42,595 nucleotides of DNA. Source: Chloroflexota bacterium (lineage in GTDB: Bacteria > Chloroflexota > Anaerolineae > J036 > Brachytrichaceae). Of the stretch, positions 36,766 through 42,595 are shown one piece after another; the first letter of the stretch is position 1, and each line of letters starts with the position of its first letter. The DNA lies in contig JAUQQA010000018.1 in the NCBI GenBank assembly GCA_030550095.1, forward strand, positions 1 through 42,595, in the 5' to 3' direction. Position numbers and translations under genes: made by a program. Under the pieces are notes generated by a model that had not been told where the DNA came from, made no database searches, and saw nothing but the letters and a program-made list of their open reading frames with translations.

Positions 36766-36837
36766 GCCCAACGGTTTACGCTTCACCTGCACCGCGAAGC
36801 GCAGCGGAGCGGCGTCAGGTGTAAGCGCGTGTTGGGC
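36766..36837 (-). repeat. attC-like site B
   Basis: 72 bp with perfect GCCCAAC (36766-36772) and GTTGGGC (36831-36837) ends. Arms ACGCTTCACCTG and CAGGTGTAAGCG pair with one mismatch. The loop CGCGAAGCGCAGCGGAGCGG is shared with site D at 18 of 20 bases. Only 3 bases separate it from the stop of the preceding cassette gene. Confidence 0.75.
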
Positions 36838-36840
36838 GCA

Positions 36841-37404
36841 CTATTTGTGTTGTTCCAGGTATTTTTTGCCACTATCAGTTATCTCCCATACCCCACGAGG
36901 AGAGTTGGAAGAGAGCAACCCTTCTTTGACCATTGCAGCTCGTGCCCATTGAGCGGTATTCCGCCATCGTGGAATAGTAGGATCAGATGGCAGAGTCTGG
37001 CGGTCATAAGCATTTAGCTTGTGGCTCATTCGTATTTCCACTTTGTCAAGCACATCATTCATAGGAGCAGCACCACCTAACTCAACCAGGGTCTGTAAAA
37101 TTGGAATTCGAAATTCATCTTCGGGGGTGCGTAGCCCATGCTGTAATTTCTTATATCGGGGTGCTTTATGCTTTCGTGGTTTCGGGGGGACAATAGACGC
37201 AAATATATTGAGCCATTCCTTTTGCAAGTCTTTGACACGATTTCGAAAGGCCGTCATCTGTGAGCCTTTCTCTATCAGGTCGCGTGCTATCTCGTATTTT
37301 CCATTTTCAAATGCCTGAGCGCCTTCTCGATTAAGGGCGGCAATGGCATTTTCAATTTCTTCTAAAACTATATCAAAGGCGACAGCCACTTCGTTTTGGT
37401 TCAT
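36841..37404 (-). CDS. Cassette gene 2: winged-helix protein resembling the Mrr N-terminal domain
   Basis: 187 residues. The N-terminal ~85 residues are helical (VLEEIENAIAALNREGAQAF, then VKDLQKEWLNIF). The C-terminal ~100 residues match the winged-helix Mrr_N domain: IPILQTLVELGGAAPMNDVL, WRNTAQWARAAMVKEGLL, SPRGVWEITDSGKKYL. In Mrr restriction enzymes this domain precedes a nuclease domain; here no nuclease follows, so it could be a DNA-binding or regulatory protein. It is the most AT-rich gene of the window and fits tightly between sites C and B. Confidence 0.78.
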   Translation of the reverse strand: MNQNEVAVAFDIVLEEIENAIAALNREGAQAFENGKYEIARDLIEKGSQMTAFRNRVKDLQKEWLNIFASIVPPKPRKHKAPRYKKLQHGLRTPEDEFRIPILQTLVELGGAAPMNDVLDKVEIRMSHKLNAYDRQTLPSDPTIPRWRNTAQWARAAMVKEGLLSSNSPRGVWEITDSGKKYLEQHK

Positions 37405-37443
37405 TGTTAGCGTCTCCCTTTCAAGCTAGGCAAATCATTTTGC

Positions 37444-37570
37444 GCCCAACGGCAGGTTTTAGCGGCCGCAGCGGCGCGAGCAAGACGCCTTGGCCTACAC
37501 TCAACTCCGCTGGCTCGCAGCGCATACCCCGAAGCAGCGAAGCCGCTGTCCGCCGCAAATGGTGTTGGGC
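37444..37570 (-). repeat. attC-like site C
   Basis: 127 bp with perfect GCCCAAC (37444-37450) and GTTGGGC (37564-37570) ends. Inner arms AGCGGCCGCAGCGGC and GCCGCTGTCCGCCGC pair imperfectly. The ~60-bp centre is longer than in A, B and D but within the known attC size range. Confidence 0.65.
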
Positions 37571-38079
37571 ATATCCACCCGTCCACCGCAAGACACCATT
37601 GCCTTCACGCGCCTATTTCTCCCTGCGGGCGAGACCCTATATCGCCATAGCCACACCCGCAAATTTGTCAAGCACCATCGCGGGCAAAACCCCACAGCCC
37701 AAACACCACCTGCCTCTCAAGCGCCCCGCCAGGCAAACGCGACGGCGGGCAAACCAACCTGGCAAACCCAAAGCCCGCCCCCGTAACCAGCGCCCCGCCC
37801 AAGAGCGGAAGGACAATGCCCGCCAGCTCGCTTGCCAGCCCGCGCGCCCTGGCTATCAGACCTCACGCCAGGCCAATCCCGCCCAGGGACAAGGGAATGC
37901 TCGGGGTCAGTCGCGGGCGTTGACCGCGGGCAATACACCCAGCCCATCTCATCCCAGGCCAACCTGCACTTTGCCGAGCGAAGCTCAAAAGCGGGCAACA
38001 CCCCACGGTAGGCAATGGCTCGCAGGCTCGAAAGGCTCGCCAACCACCATGTTCGCCTGATAAAGTTCAACCTTTTTGC
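37571..38079 (-). other. Cassette 3: no convincing gene, possible promoter
   Basis: 509 bp between sites C and D. Frames on both strands are open in places but low in complexity and without recognisable domains. The stretch repeats GCGGGCAA (TTGCCCGC on the minus strand) four times, near 37679, 37747, 37927 and 37991, and is Pro/Gly/Arg-coding in every frame. ORF-less cassettes are known in chromosomal integrons. A minus-strand promoter near 37644-37671 points toward the Mrr-N-type gene. Confidence 0.55.
37644..37671 (-). promoter_or_regulatory. Cassette-borne promoter
   Basis: Minus-strand TTGACA (37666-37671), a perfect -35 hexamer, and TATGGC (37644-37649) with a 16-base spacer. It would drive transcription through site C into cassette genes 2 and 1. 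Confidence 0.45.
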
Positions 38080-38147
38080 GCCCACGGCAGGCGTTTCAGC
38101 CGCCCGCGTAGCGTAGCGGAGCGGGGCGGCTGAAACGCGTGTTAGCC
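38080..38147 (-). repeat. attC-like site D with degenerate cores
   Basis: 68 bp. The inner stem GCGTTTCAGCCGCCC/GGGCGGCTGAAACGC is a perfect 15-bp repeat and the loop resembles that of site B. The outer cores are damaged: GCCCAC lacks an A and the other end is GTTAGCC instead of GTTGGGC. It is 17 bases behind the Doc fragment stop. Probably no longer recombinogenic. Confidence 0.55.
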
Positions 38148-38164
38148 AGCGCACAACTCCTGAA

Positions 38165-38371
38165 TCAACCCCATGGCTTAATGTGGGCATTCAGCCAGCG
38201 TACAAACTCATCACAGTTCATCTTGCCCGACGCAACCTGAAGGATCACGTTCTCCTGCTCGTCCACTGTTGCTTGAATCTCATATCCATTCAACACAAGG
38301 AACGTTTCTATCGCCGCATGGGCTGTCCGCTTGTTACCGTCCACAAAAGGTATCATCAGTCGCCGACACAT
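38165..38371 (-). pseudogene. doc: Doc (death-on-curing) toxin C-terminal fragment
   Basis: 68 codons covering the second half of a Doc/Fic-fold toxin: IPFVDGNKRTAHAAIETFLV, LNGYEI and VASGKMNCDEFVRWLNAHI. The Fic motif HPFxDGNxR has lost its catalytic histidine (IPF in place of HPF), and the N-terminal half, including the region before the motif, is not found upstream in any frame. No Phd antitoxin is seen nearby. Doc phosphorylates EF-Tu; this copy should be dead. Toxin-antitoxin genes are common integron cassette cargo, and it stands in cassette position ahead of site D. Confidence 0.75.
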
Positions 38372-38779
38372 TGACGATCCGAGGTGGGGCGAGGATTACC
38401 ACTGCAGAAAGCGTCCCTTTCATCTCTCAATCTCTCCAGGTGAGGTGCTCAATATCGCGCAACTCCTTATGATTATAGCCATTCAGCCAACGCCACCATC
38501 GGGATCAAGCCAAAACTTTGCGCTCTATCTGGTCGAAGCATAGGTGCAATTCGTGATTCGCTTGAATCTGGAAGCTCATTTGCCCGAGTGCTGGGATGCC
38601 GACCAGAAGTCAGCGGAAGCAATGATTCACCGTCAGGTGCGCCTCAAGGACGACGGGTGGAAGGCTACGCCGAGCCGTCGTGGGTTATGGCTGAACCCAA
38701 TCCCGAGCACAGCCTAGGCTTGCATCACGCGCGCATAACGATAGAAGAGCACCCCGCGATTTGAAGCACGGGCTAGAGA
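38372..38779. other. Unassigned spacer between Doc fragment and IS remnant
   Basis: About 400 bp. Short frames occur on both strands, for example a minus-strand WLNGYNHKELRDIEHL near 38430-38500, but none has a start, length or domain I can support. It looks like scrambled ends of former genes. Confidence 0.4.
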
Positions 38780-39060
38780 TGACCCGAGTGATGAACAAAC
38801 GGTAGGACTCCTTGGAGAAGATGCTGGCACTGCTGGCTAGTGTATGCCATCGGCTTGTTGGTCGGGGAGGCCTGCGCGACGCGCTATCTCACCATCGGCG
38901 GATGCGTCCACATCACAGCCCAGGAGGAACAAGTGGCGATGCCGATTCTGAGTTGTTTGTTTTGCTCAAGCAGAAGTGGTCTGTTTCGCCACTGCGCTAG
39001 CAGGCCATCTGGAACGCCGCCTTGACCGCTTTCGTGGCCATTGTTTATTCCACTGTCCCA
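38780..39060 (+). pseudogene. IS4-like transposase C-terminal remnant
   Basis: Pieces of one transposase C-terminus appear in shifting frames: EMTRVMNKR (then TAG), DSLEKMLALLA, in the next frame YAIGLLVGEACATRY, then LFVLLKQKWSVSPLR (then TAG) and QAIWNAALTAFVAIVYSTVP. The order and motifs (EKLLALLA..GLLVGE..LFVLLKQKW) are those following the last catalytic block in IS4-type elements. At least two frameshifts and two stops make it non-functional. It lies just past the stop of argS on the opposite strand and marks the right edge of the mobile region. Confidence 0.55.
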
Positions 39061-39080
39061 ATTAAGTCTGAACCTCAGAC

Positions 39081-40829
39081 TCACATCCGCTCTGGGGCGC
39101 TCATGCCCATAAGGCGCAGCGTCTTCGCCAGGGTGATGCGCGTGGCTCGCGCCAGCTGCAGGCGCGCAAAGGCTTGGTCGGGTGGCGCACCCTTGATGCG
39201 GCACTCTTCGTAAAACTTGCTGAACGCCTGCGCCACCTCGCGCGCGTAAGTCGTGTAATGGTGCGGTTGCAGGCTGGTGGCGACCAGATGCACCACCTCT
39301 GGCAGCTCGAGCAACTTAGCGATCAACGCAAGCTCAGCAGGGTGGTCGTAGCGCAGCGGGGCAGAGGGGTCAAGCGCCCATTGCTCCTCTTGCGCTTTAG
39401 CCTCGATGGAGCAAATGCGCGCGTGCCCATATTGGATGTAATACACCGGGTTCTTCTCATTTTGCTCGCGCAGCAAGGCGATGTCGAAGCTGAACTTGGT
39501 GTCCACGCTGCGCGAGAGCATGATGTAGCGGAAGGCGTCAGTGCCGATCTCGTCGAGAACGTCGTCAATGAGCAGCGCGTTGCCTTTGCGCTTGCCCATG
39601 CGCACCTCCTCGCTGCCGCGCATCAGCGTGATGAAGCGGTAAATCACGATGCGGACCGCCTCCTCGGAGATGCCCAACGCGCGCGCCGCAGCATACAGGC
39701 GCGGCACGTCGCCTTGGTGATCCTCGCCCCACACGTAAATCGCAGGATTAAAGCCGCGGATCACCACTTTGTGCCACAGATAGGGGATATCGCTGGCGAA
39801 ATAGGTGGGGCGCTCTTCGGGGTTGGGGATTACTGCTGGCGAGCGGATCAGCACCGCTTGCACAGGCAGGGGGCCACTGGGGGCTTCGGCGTTGGCTTCG
39901 GCATATTCTTCGTCGCTGCGCTTCTGTGCTTGTCCTTTGCGGATCGGCGAGCCGTCCTCAGTGAACCAAAGCGCGCCTTCATGTTCAACGACCAGCCCCT
40001 TCGCGCGCAGGCGCTCGATGAGTTCATAGCCGAGGCCGCTCGTCCAAAGGCTTTTCTCGCTGAAAAAGTTGTCATAGCGCACGTTGAGCCGGGTCATCGT
40101 TTGGCGGATGCGCGCCATGACCAACTCGATGCCGATCTGCCCCACAGCGCGGACTGCTTCCTCGCGCGGCATGTGCAAGAAGCGCTCACCTTCACGCTCT
40201 GCGATCGTCCGTCCCACTTCTGCTACATCCTCCCCGAGGTAACCGCGCTCAGGCATCGGCTCATCACGCCCGAGCGCTTGGGCATAGCGCGCGAAGACGC
40301 TCTCGCCAAACACGCGCACCTGCGAACCAGCATCGTTGACGTACCACTCCCGATGCACCTCATAGCCCGCTGCCTCGAGCGTGTTCGCCAATGTGTCGCC
40401 GATCACCACATTGCGCCCCGTGCCCAGCGTGGCATAGCCAGTAGGGTTTGCGCTGCCGTGCTCCACCTGCGCCTTGCGCCCTTTGCCGAGATCAAGGTCG
40501 CCCCAGCGTTCGCCCTGTTCGAGGATGTGCGCTACCTGCGACGCAAGAAACGCTGGCGTGAACCGAAAGTTGACGAAGCCATTCACCGCCTCTGCGGTGA
40601 ACGCTGGGTGATCCACAAAGCGCGCGATGATCTCTGCAATGCGCGGCGGGGGGAGTTTTGCCGCGCGCGCTAGGTGTAGCGCGATGTTGGTCGCGTAGTG
40701 CCCGAGCCTAGGATCACGCGGGTGCTCGACGTTCACCGGGGGCACTTCAAAGGCGGGCAACGCGCCCTCGGCTTGTGCAGCACGAATAGCGGTGATGACG
40801 CTTTGGGCGATAAGCTCGCGGATCAACAT
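39081..40829 (-). CDS. argS: Arginyl-tRNA synthetase with atypical HIGH motif
   Basis: 582 residues, full length. The Arg-N domain (~1-110) is followed by the class I catalytic core with SANPTG, WYVNDAGSQV, and AIYVWGEDHQGDVPRLYAA. The KMSKS loop is RMGKRKGN, and the anticodon-binding DALR domain ends the protein (~450-582). In place of the usual GPLHVGHxR the enzyme has GYATLGTGR (residues 131-139): both histidines of HIGH are replaced. Everything else is well conserved, so it should be the working enzyme charging tRNA-Arg. It precedes nothing on its strand; the FeoB-like gene lies 30 bases upstream and reads the same way. Confidence 0.93.
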   Translation of the reverse strand: MLIRELIAQSVITAIRAAQAEGALPAFEVPPVNVEHPRDPRLGHYATNIALHLARAAKLPPPRIAEIIARFVDHPAFTAEAVNGFVNFRFTPAFLASQVAHILEQGERWGDLDLGKGRKAQVEHGSANPTGYATLGTGRNVVIGDTLANTLEAAGYEVHREWYVNDAGSQVRVFGESVFARYAQALGRDEPMPERGYLGEDVAEVGRTIAEREGERFLHMPREEAVRAVGQIGIELVMARIRQTMTRLNVRYDNFFSEKSLWTSGLGYELIERLRAKGLVVEHEGALWFTEDGSPIRKGQAQKRSDEEYAEANAEAPSGPLPVQAVLIRSPAVIPNPEERPTYFASDIPYLWHKVVIRGFNPAIYVWGEDHQGDVPRLYAAARALGISEEAVRIVIYRFITLMRGSEEVRMGKRKGNALLIDDVLDEIGTDAFRYIMLSRSVDTKFSFDIALLREQNEKNPVYYIQYGHARICSIEAKAQEEQWALDPSAPLRYDHPAELALIAKLLELPEVVHLVATSLQPHHYTTYAREVAQAFSKFYEECRIKGAPPDQAFARLQLARATRITLAKTLRLMGMSAPERM

Positions 40830-40859
40830 ACGGGTGCGTATTCTCGCACAGGCAACGCG

Positions 40860-42254
40860 CTACGCCGCCAAGCCGAGCAGCCGCGCCGCCGTTGCTACGA
40901 GAAAGGTGACCAAAAACGCAGTGCCCAGCGTGATCACTACGCTCACCGCCGCCCAAAAGGCAGAGCGAGTCTCCTTGTAGATGGTGAGGATGGTGGTGGC
41001 GCAGGGGTTGTGCAGCAGCGAGAAGAGCATCAGGTTGATCGCTGTGAGCAGCGTCCAACCTTGCTGCCCGATCAGCAGCGCGCGGATCGCCTCGACGCCT
41101 TCGGGTGCCTCGACCATCGCGCCGGCGTTGGTGTAGATCATCATCAGCGTCGGCACGACGATCTCGTTGGCGGGCAAGGCAATGATGTAGGCGAGGAGGA
41201 TCGCGCCGTCTAACCCGAACAGACGCCCGAAGCCGTCCAGCCCGCGCGCAATGGCGAGCGCTAAGCTCCCCTCACCCACGTGGATGTTGCCCAACAGCCA
41301 GATCACCGCACCCGCGGGCGCCGCCGTGCTCATCGCGCGCAGCAGCACGAAGATCGTGCGGTCAATGAACGAGGTGTAAAGAATGCGCAAGAAGTTCGGT
41401 CGGCGGTAAGGCGGCAACTCGAGCGTGAACGCTGAGGCCTCGCCGCGCAACAGCGTGCGCGAGAGCAACCACGACATGAGCAGCGTGAAGCCTACGCCGA
41501 TCAGCACTACGGCGACCACCGCGCTCGCCGCAATGAACGCAGCGAGCGCCCCGCCAAAGCCCGCTGCGACGAACGCCGTCGCCAGCATGATCAACGTTGG
41601 GAAGCGTCCGTTGCACGGCATGAAGTTGTTGGTGAGGATGGCGATCAGCCGCTCGCGCGGCGAGTCAATGATGCGCGTAGCGACCACGCCGGCGGCGTTG
41701 CACCCCAACCCCATCGCCATTGTCAACGCTTGCTTGCCGTGCGCGCCCACGCGCTGGAACAACCAATCCATGTTGAACGCCACGCGCGGCAAGTAGCCCA
41801 AATCCTCGAGGAACGTGAAGAGCGGGAAGAAGATCGCCATCGGCGGGAACATCACCGACACCACCCACGCCAGCGCCAAGTACACGCCGTCCCAAACAAA
41901 GCCTGTGAGCCACCAGGGCATGCCGAGTTGCTGAAAGAGCGCGCGGCCTAGATCCCTAATCCCAAACAACACCTGCGCAAGCGCGTCGGAGAAGACGTTG
42001 GCGCCAGAGACGGTGAGCCAAATCACCACCGTCAGCAACAGCAGCATGATCAGCAAGCCCGTGATGGGCCCCGTCACCAAGCGGTCAATCCATTGGTCGA
42101 GGTCGTAGCGACGGTCGCCGCGCGTGTGTACAGCGCGCTGAGTGAGGCGCTGCGCTTCAGCGTAGAGCGATTGCACCAGCGCATCCCGAAAGCCCTCAGG
42201 CAACTCTCGGCGCAACTGTTCGGCGCGCTGGAGTATTTCTTGCGCGTTCGTCAT
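40860..42254 (-). CDS. GTPase-less FeoB-type permease (nucleoside recognition/Gate domains)
   Basis: 464 residues corresponding to the membrane half of the ferrous iron transporter FeoB. LDQWIDRLVTGPITGLLIML opens it, followed by VVSVMFPPMAIFFPLFTFLE, LGYLPRVAFNMDWLFQRVG, HGKQALTMAMGLGCNAAGV and RLIAILTNNFMPCNGRFPTL. The N-terminal G domain (G1-G4) is absent. In split systems it is encoded by a separate small gene; none is visible here, and the sequence just upstream is an IS-like fragment. It should move Fe2+ or another divalent metal if a GTPase partner exists. The ATG at 42254 gives a natural start before an amphipathic helix. Confidence 0.85.
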   Translation of the reverse strand: MTNAQEILQRAEQLRRELPEGFRDALVQSLYAEAQRLTQRAVHTRGDRRYDLDQWIDRLVTGPITGLLIMLLLLTVVIWLTVSGANVFSDALAQVLFGIRDLGRALFQQLGMPWWLTGFVWDGVYLALAWVVSVMFPPMAIFFPLFTFLEDLGYLPRVAFNMDWLFQRVGAHGKQALTMAMGLGCNAAGVVATRIIDSPRERLIAILTNNFMPCNGRFPTLIMLATAFVAAGFGGALAAFIAASAVVAVVLIGVGFTLLMSWLLSRTLLRGEASAFTLELPPYRRPNFLRILYTSFIDRTIFVLLRAMSTAAPAGAVIWLLGNIHVGEGSLALAIARGLDGFGRLFGLDGAILLAYIIALPANEIVVPTLMMIYTNAGAMVEAPEGVEAIRALLIGQQGWTLLTAINLMLFSLLHNPCATTILTIYKETRSAFWAAVSVVITLGTAFLVTFLVATAARLLGLAA

Positions 42255-42348
42255 CGCCTTGGGTATTTTAACGTCAGTTCTGGAAAGAAAGCCGCCTTCA
42301 GGCGCGCTCGAGATGCCAAAGCGCGCGAAAGAGGCCCTACCCTTGAGT

Positions 42349-42595
42349 TTAGTTGAAATGTTCTGCCGTATCGCATTCCCATCGGCCGCACCACGGTAAC
42401 CCTTGCGATTTGGCTTGCGTTGCCGCTGCCTTGACCCAGTTGGCAACGGTTTGGAGGTTGACCTTCAGCACGCGTGCGATGCTGCGATTGCTGTGCCCGT
42501 TCGCTGCCATGGCGACAGCCTGCTGGTGCAAGGCGATGCCATAGCCACGCGGTTTGGGGTTAGGTGTGTAGAAGCGGCGGCGTTCCTTGCAGCGG
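42349..42595 (-). pseudogene. IS1-like transposase N-terminal fragment, cut by window edge
   Basis: The frame is open from the window edge to a stop at 42349. It reads RCKERRRFYTPNPKPRGYGI, then an HTH segment NGHSNRSIARVLKVNLQTVA and NWVKAAATQAKSQGLPW, ending HFN. This is the zinc-ribbon plus helix-turn-helix head of IS1/InsA-type transposases. One zinc cysteine appears lost (CKER in place of CKxC). No DDE catalytic domain follows: only 94 bp separate it from the FeoB-like gene. It could be the InsA part of a two-frame element or a truncated relic; the 5' part lies beyond the window. Confidence 0.65.

Larger units (their letters stand above)
36167..38371 (-). mobile_element. Integron-type cassette array without integrase (CALIN)
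   Basis: Four attC-like sites (36167-36245, 36766-36837, 37444-37570, 38080-38147) separate four compact units. Reading the minus strand, each unit is a gene or gene-less stretch followed by its palindrome: Doc fragment, ORF-less unit, Mrr-N-type gene, nuclease-like gene. Stop codon to palindrome gaps are 17, 3 and 14 bases and gene starts follow the previous palindrome by 39 and 26 bases, the spacing of integron cassettes. No integrase gene is in the window. Genes inside are clearly more AT-rich than outside. Confidence 0.72.

Noticed and set aside
37404-38060. Plus-strand 218-codon open frame across site C and cassette 3
   Set aside because: It is low-complexity (Pro/Arg/Gln/Ala), crosses an attC-like palindrome antisense, has no domain and starts inside the start region of cassette gene 2. 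Most likely a chance frame in GC-rich sequence.

Overview
The window is about 42.6 kb of GC-rich bacterial chromosome with very dense gene packing. A fused NuoCD, a SpoVS-like protein, the block rpsP-khpA-rimM-dprA, a split FeoB-like permease and an arginyl-tRNA synthetase without the usual HIGH histidines together suggest a Chloroflexota member, possibly thermophilic. That placement is inference from gene content; there is no rRNA here to settle it.

Layout, left to right. 1-0.4 kb: the 3' end of a decayed IS200/IS605-type tnpB. 0.4-4 kb: an anchored DUF4832-type protein, a DUF2237 protein, a ROK fructokinase and a HAD-IIA phosphatase. 4-12 kb: a surface-polysaccharide locus in two divergent arms. 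The left arm has a GT4 glycosyltransferase and an ABC-2 export permease, with the HAD gene last. The right arm has a Wzy/ligase-TPR protein, a WecA-type initiating transferase and a UDP-HexNAc dehydrogenase. A tRNA-Val(UAC) follows. 12-15.3 kb: a PHP phosphoesterase, SpoVS, an alpha/beta hydrolase, leuD and a NUDIX hydrolase. 15.3-19 kb: a four-gene respiratory operon, iscX-nuoB-nuoCD-nuoI, ending in a strong rho-independent terminator. 19-25 kb: a lipoprotein lytic transglycosylase, then a MoxR-VWA module with two small membrane proteins. 25-31.9 kb: a DUF6483-like protein and an amidohydrolase, ribosome biogenesis and competence genes (rpsP, khpA, rimM, dprA), Uma2, a Trm112-like protein, an OB-fold protein and MgtC. 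31.9-35.9 kb: a sugar module of a fucose-isomerase-like enzyme convergent with a Gfo/Idh/MocA oxidoreductase and a TIM-barrel isomerase. 39-42.3 kb: argS and a GTPase-less FeoB permease. The right edge is cut inside an IS1-like transposase fragment.

The most unusual part is 35.9-39.1 kb. Four imperfect palindromes of 68-127 bp, three with GCCCAAC...GTTGGGC ends, each lie 3-17 bp behind the stop codon of a small minus-strand gene, or behind a gene-less stretch. This is the architecture of integron gene cassettes with attC sites. No integrase is present, so I read it as a CALIN (cluster of attC sites lacking an integrase). Its cargo is a PD-(D/E)XK-like nuclease, an Mrr-N-type winged-helix protein, an ORF-less cassette with a promoter, and a broken Doc toxin. 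The cassette genes are visibly more AT-rich than the chromosome. The array is bracketed by two DDE transposase remnants.

A second theme is start-site architecture. Many transcription units have a TANNNT box only 6-8 bases before the start codon and no Shine-Dalgarno sequence, which points to leaderless mRNAs. Genes inside operons more often carry an AGGAG-type site or an ATGA stop-start overlap.
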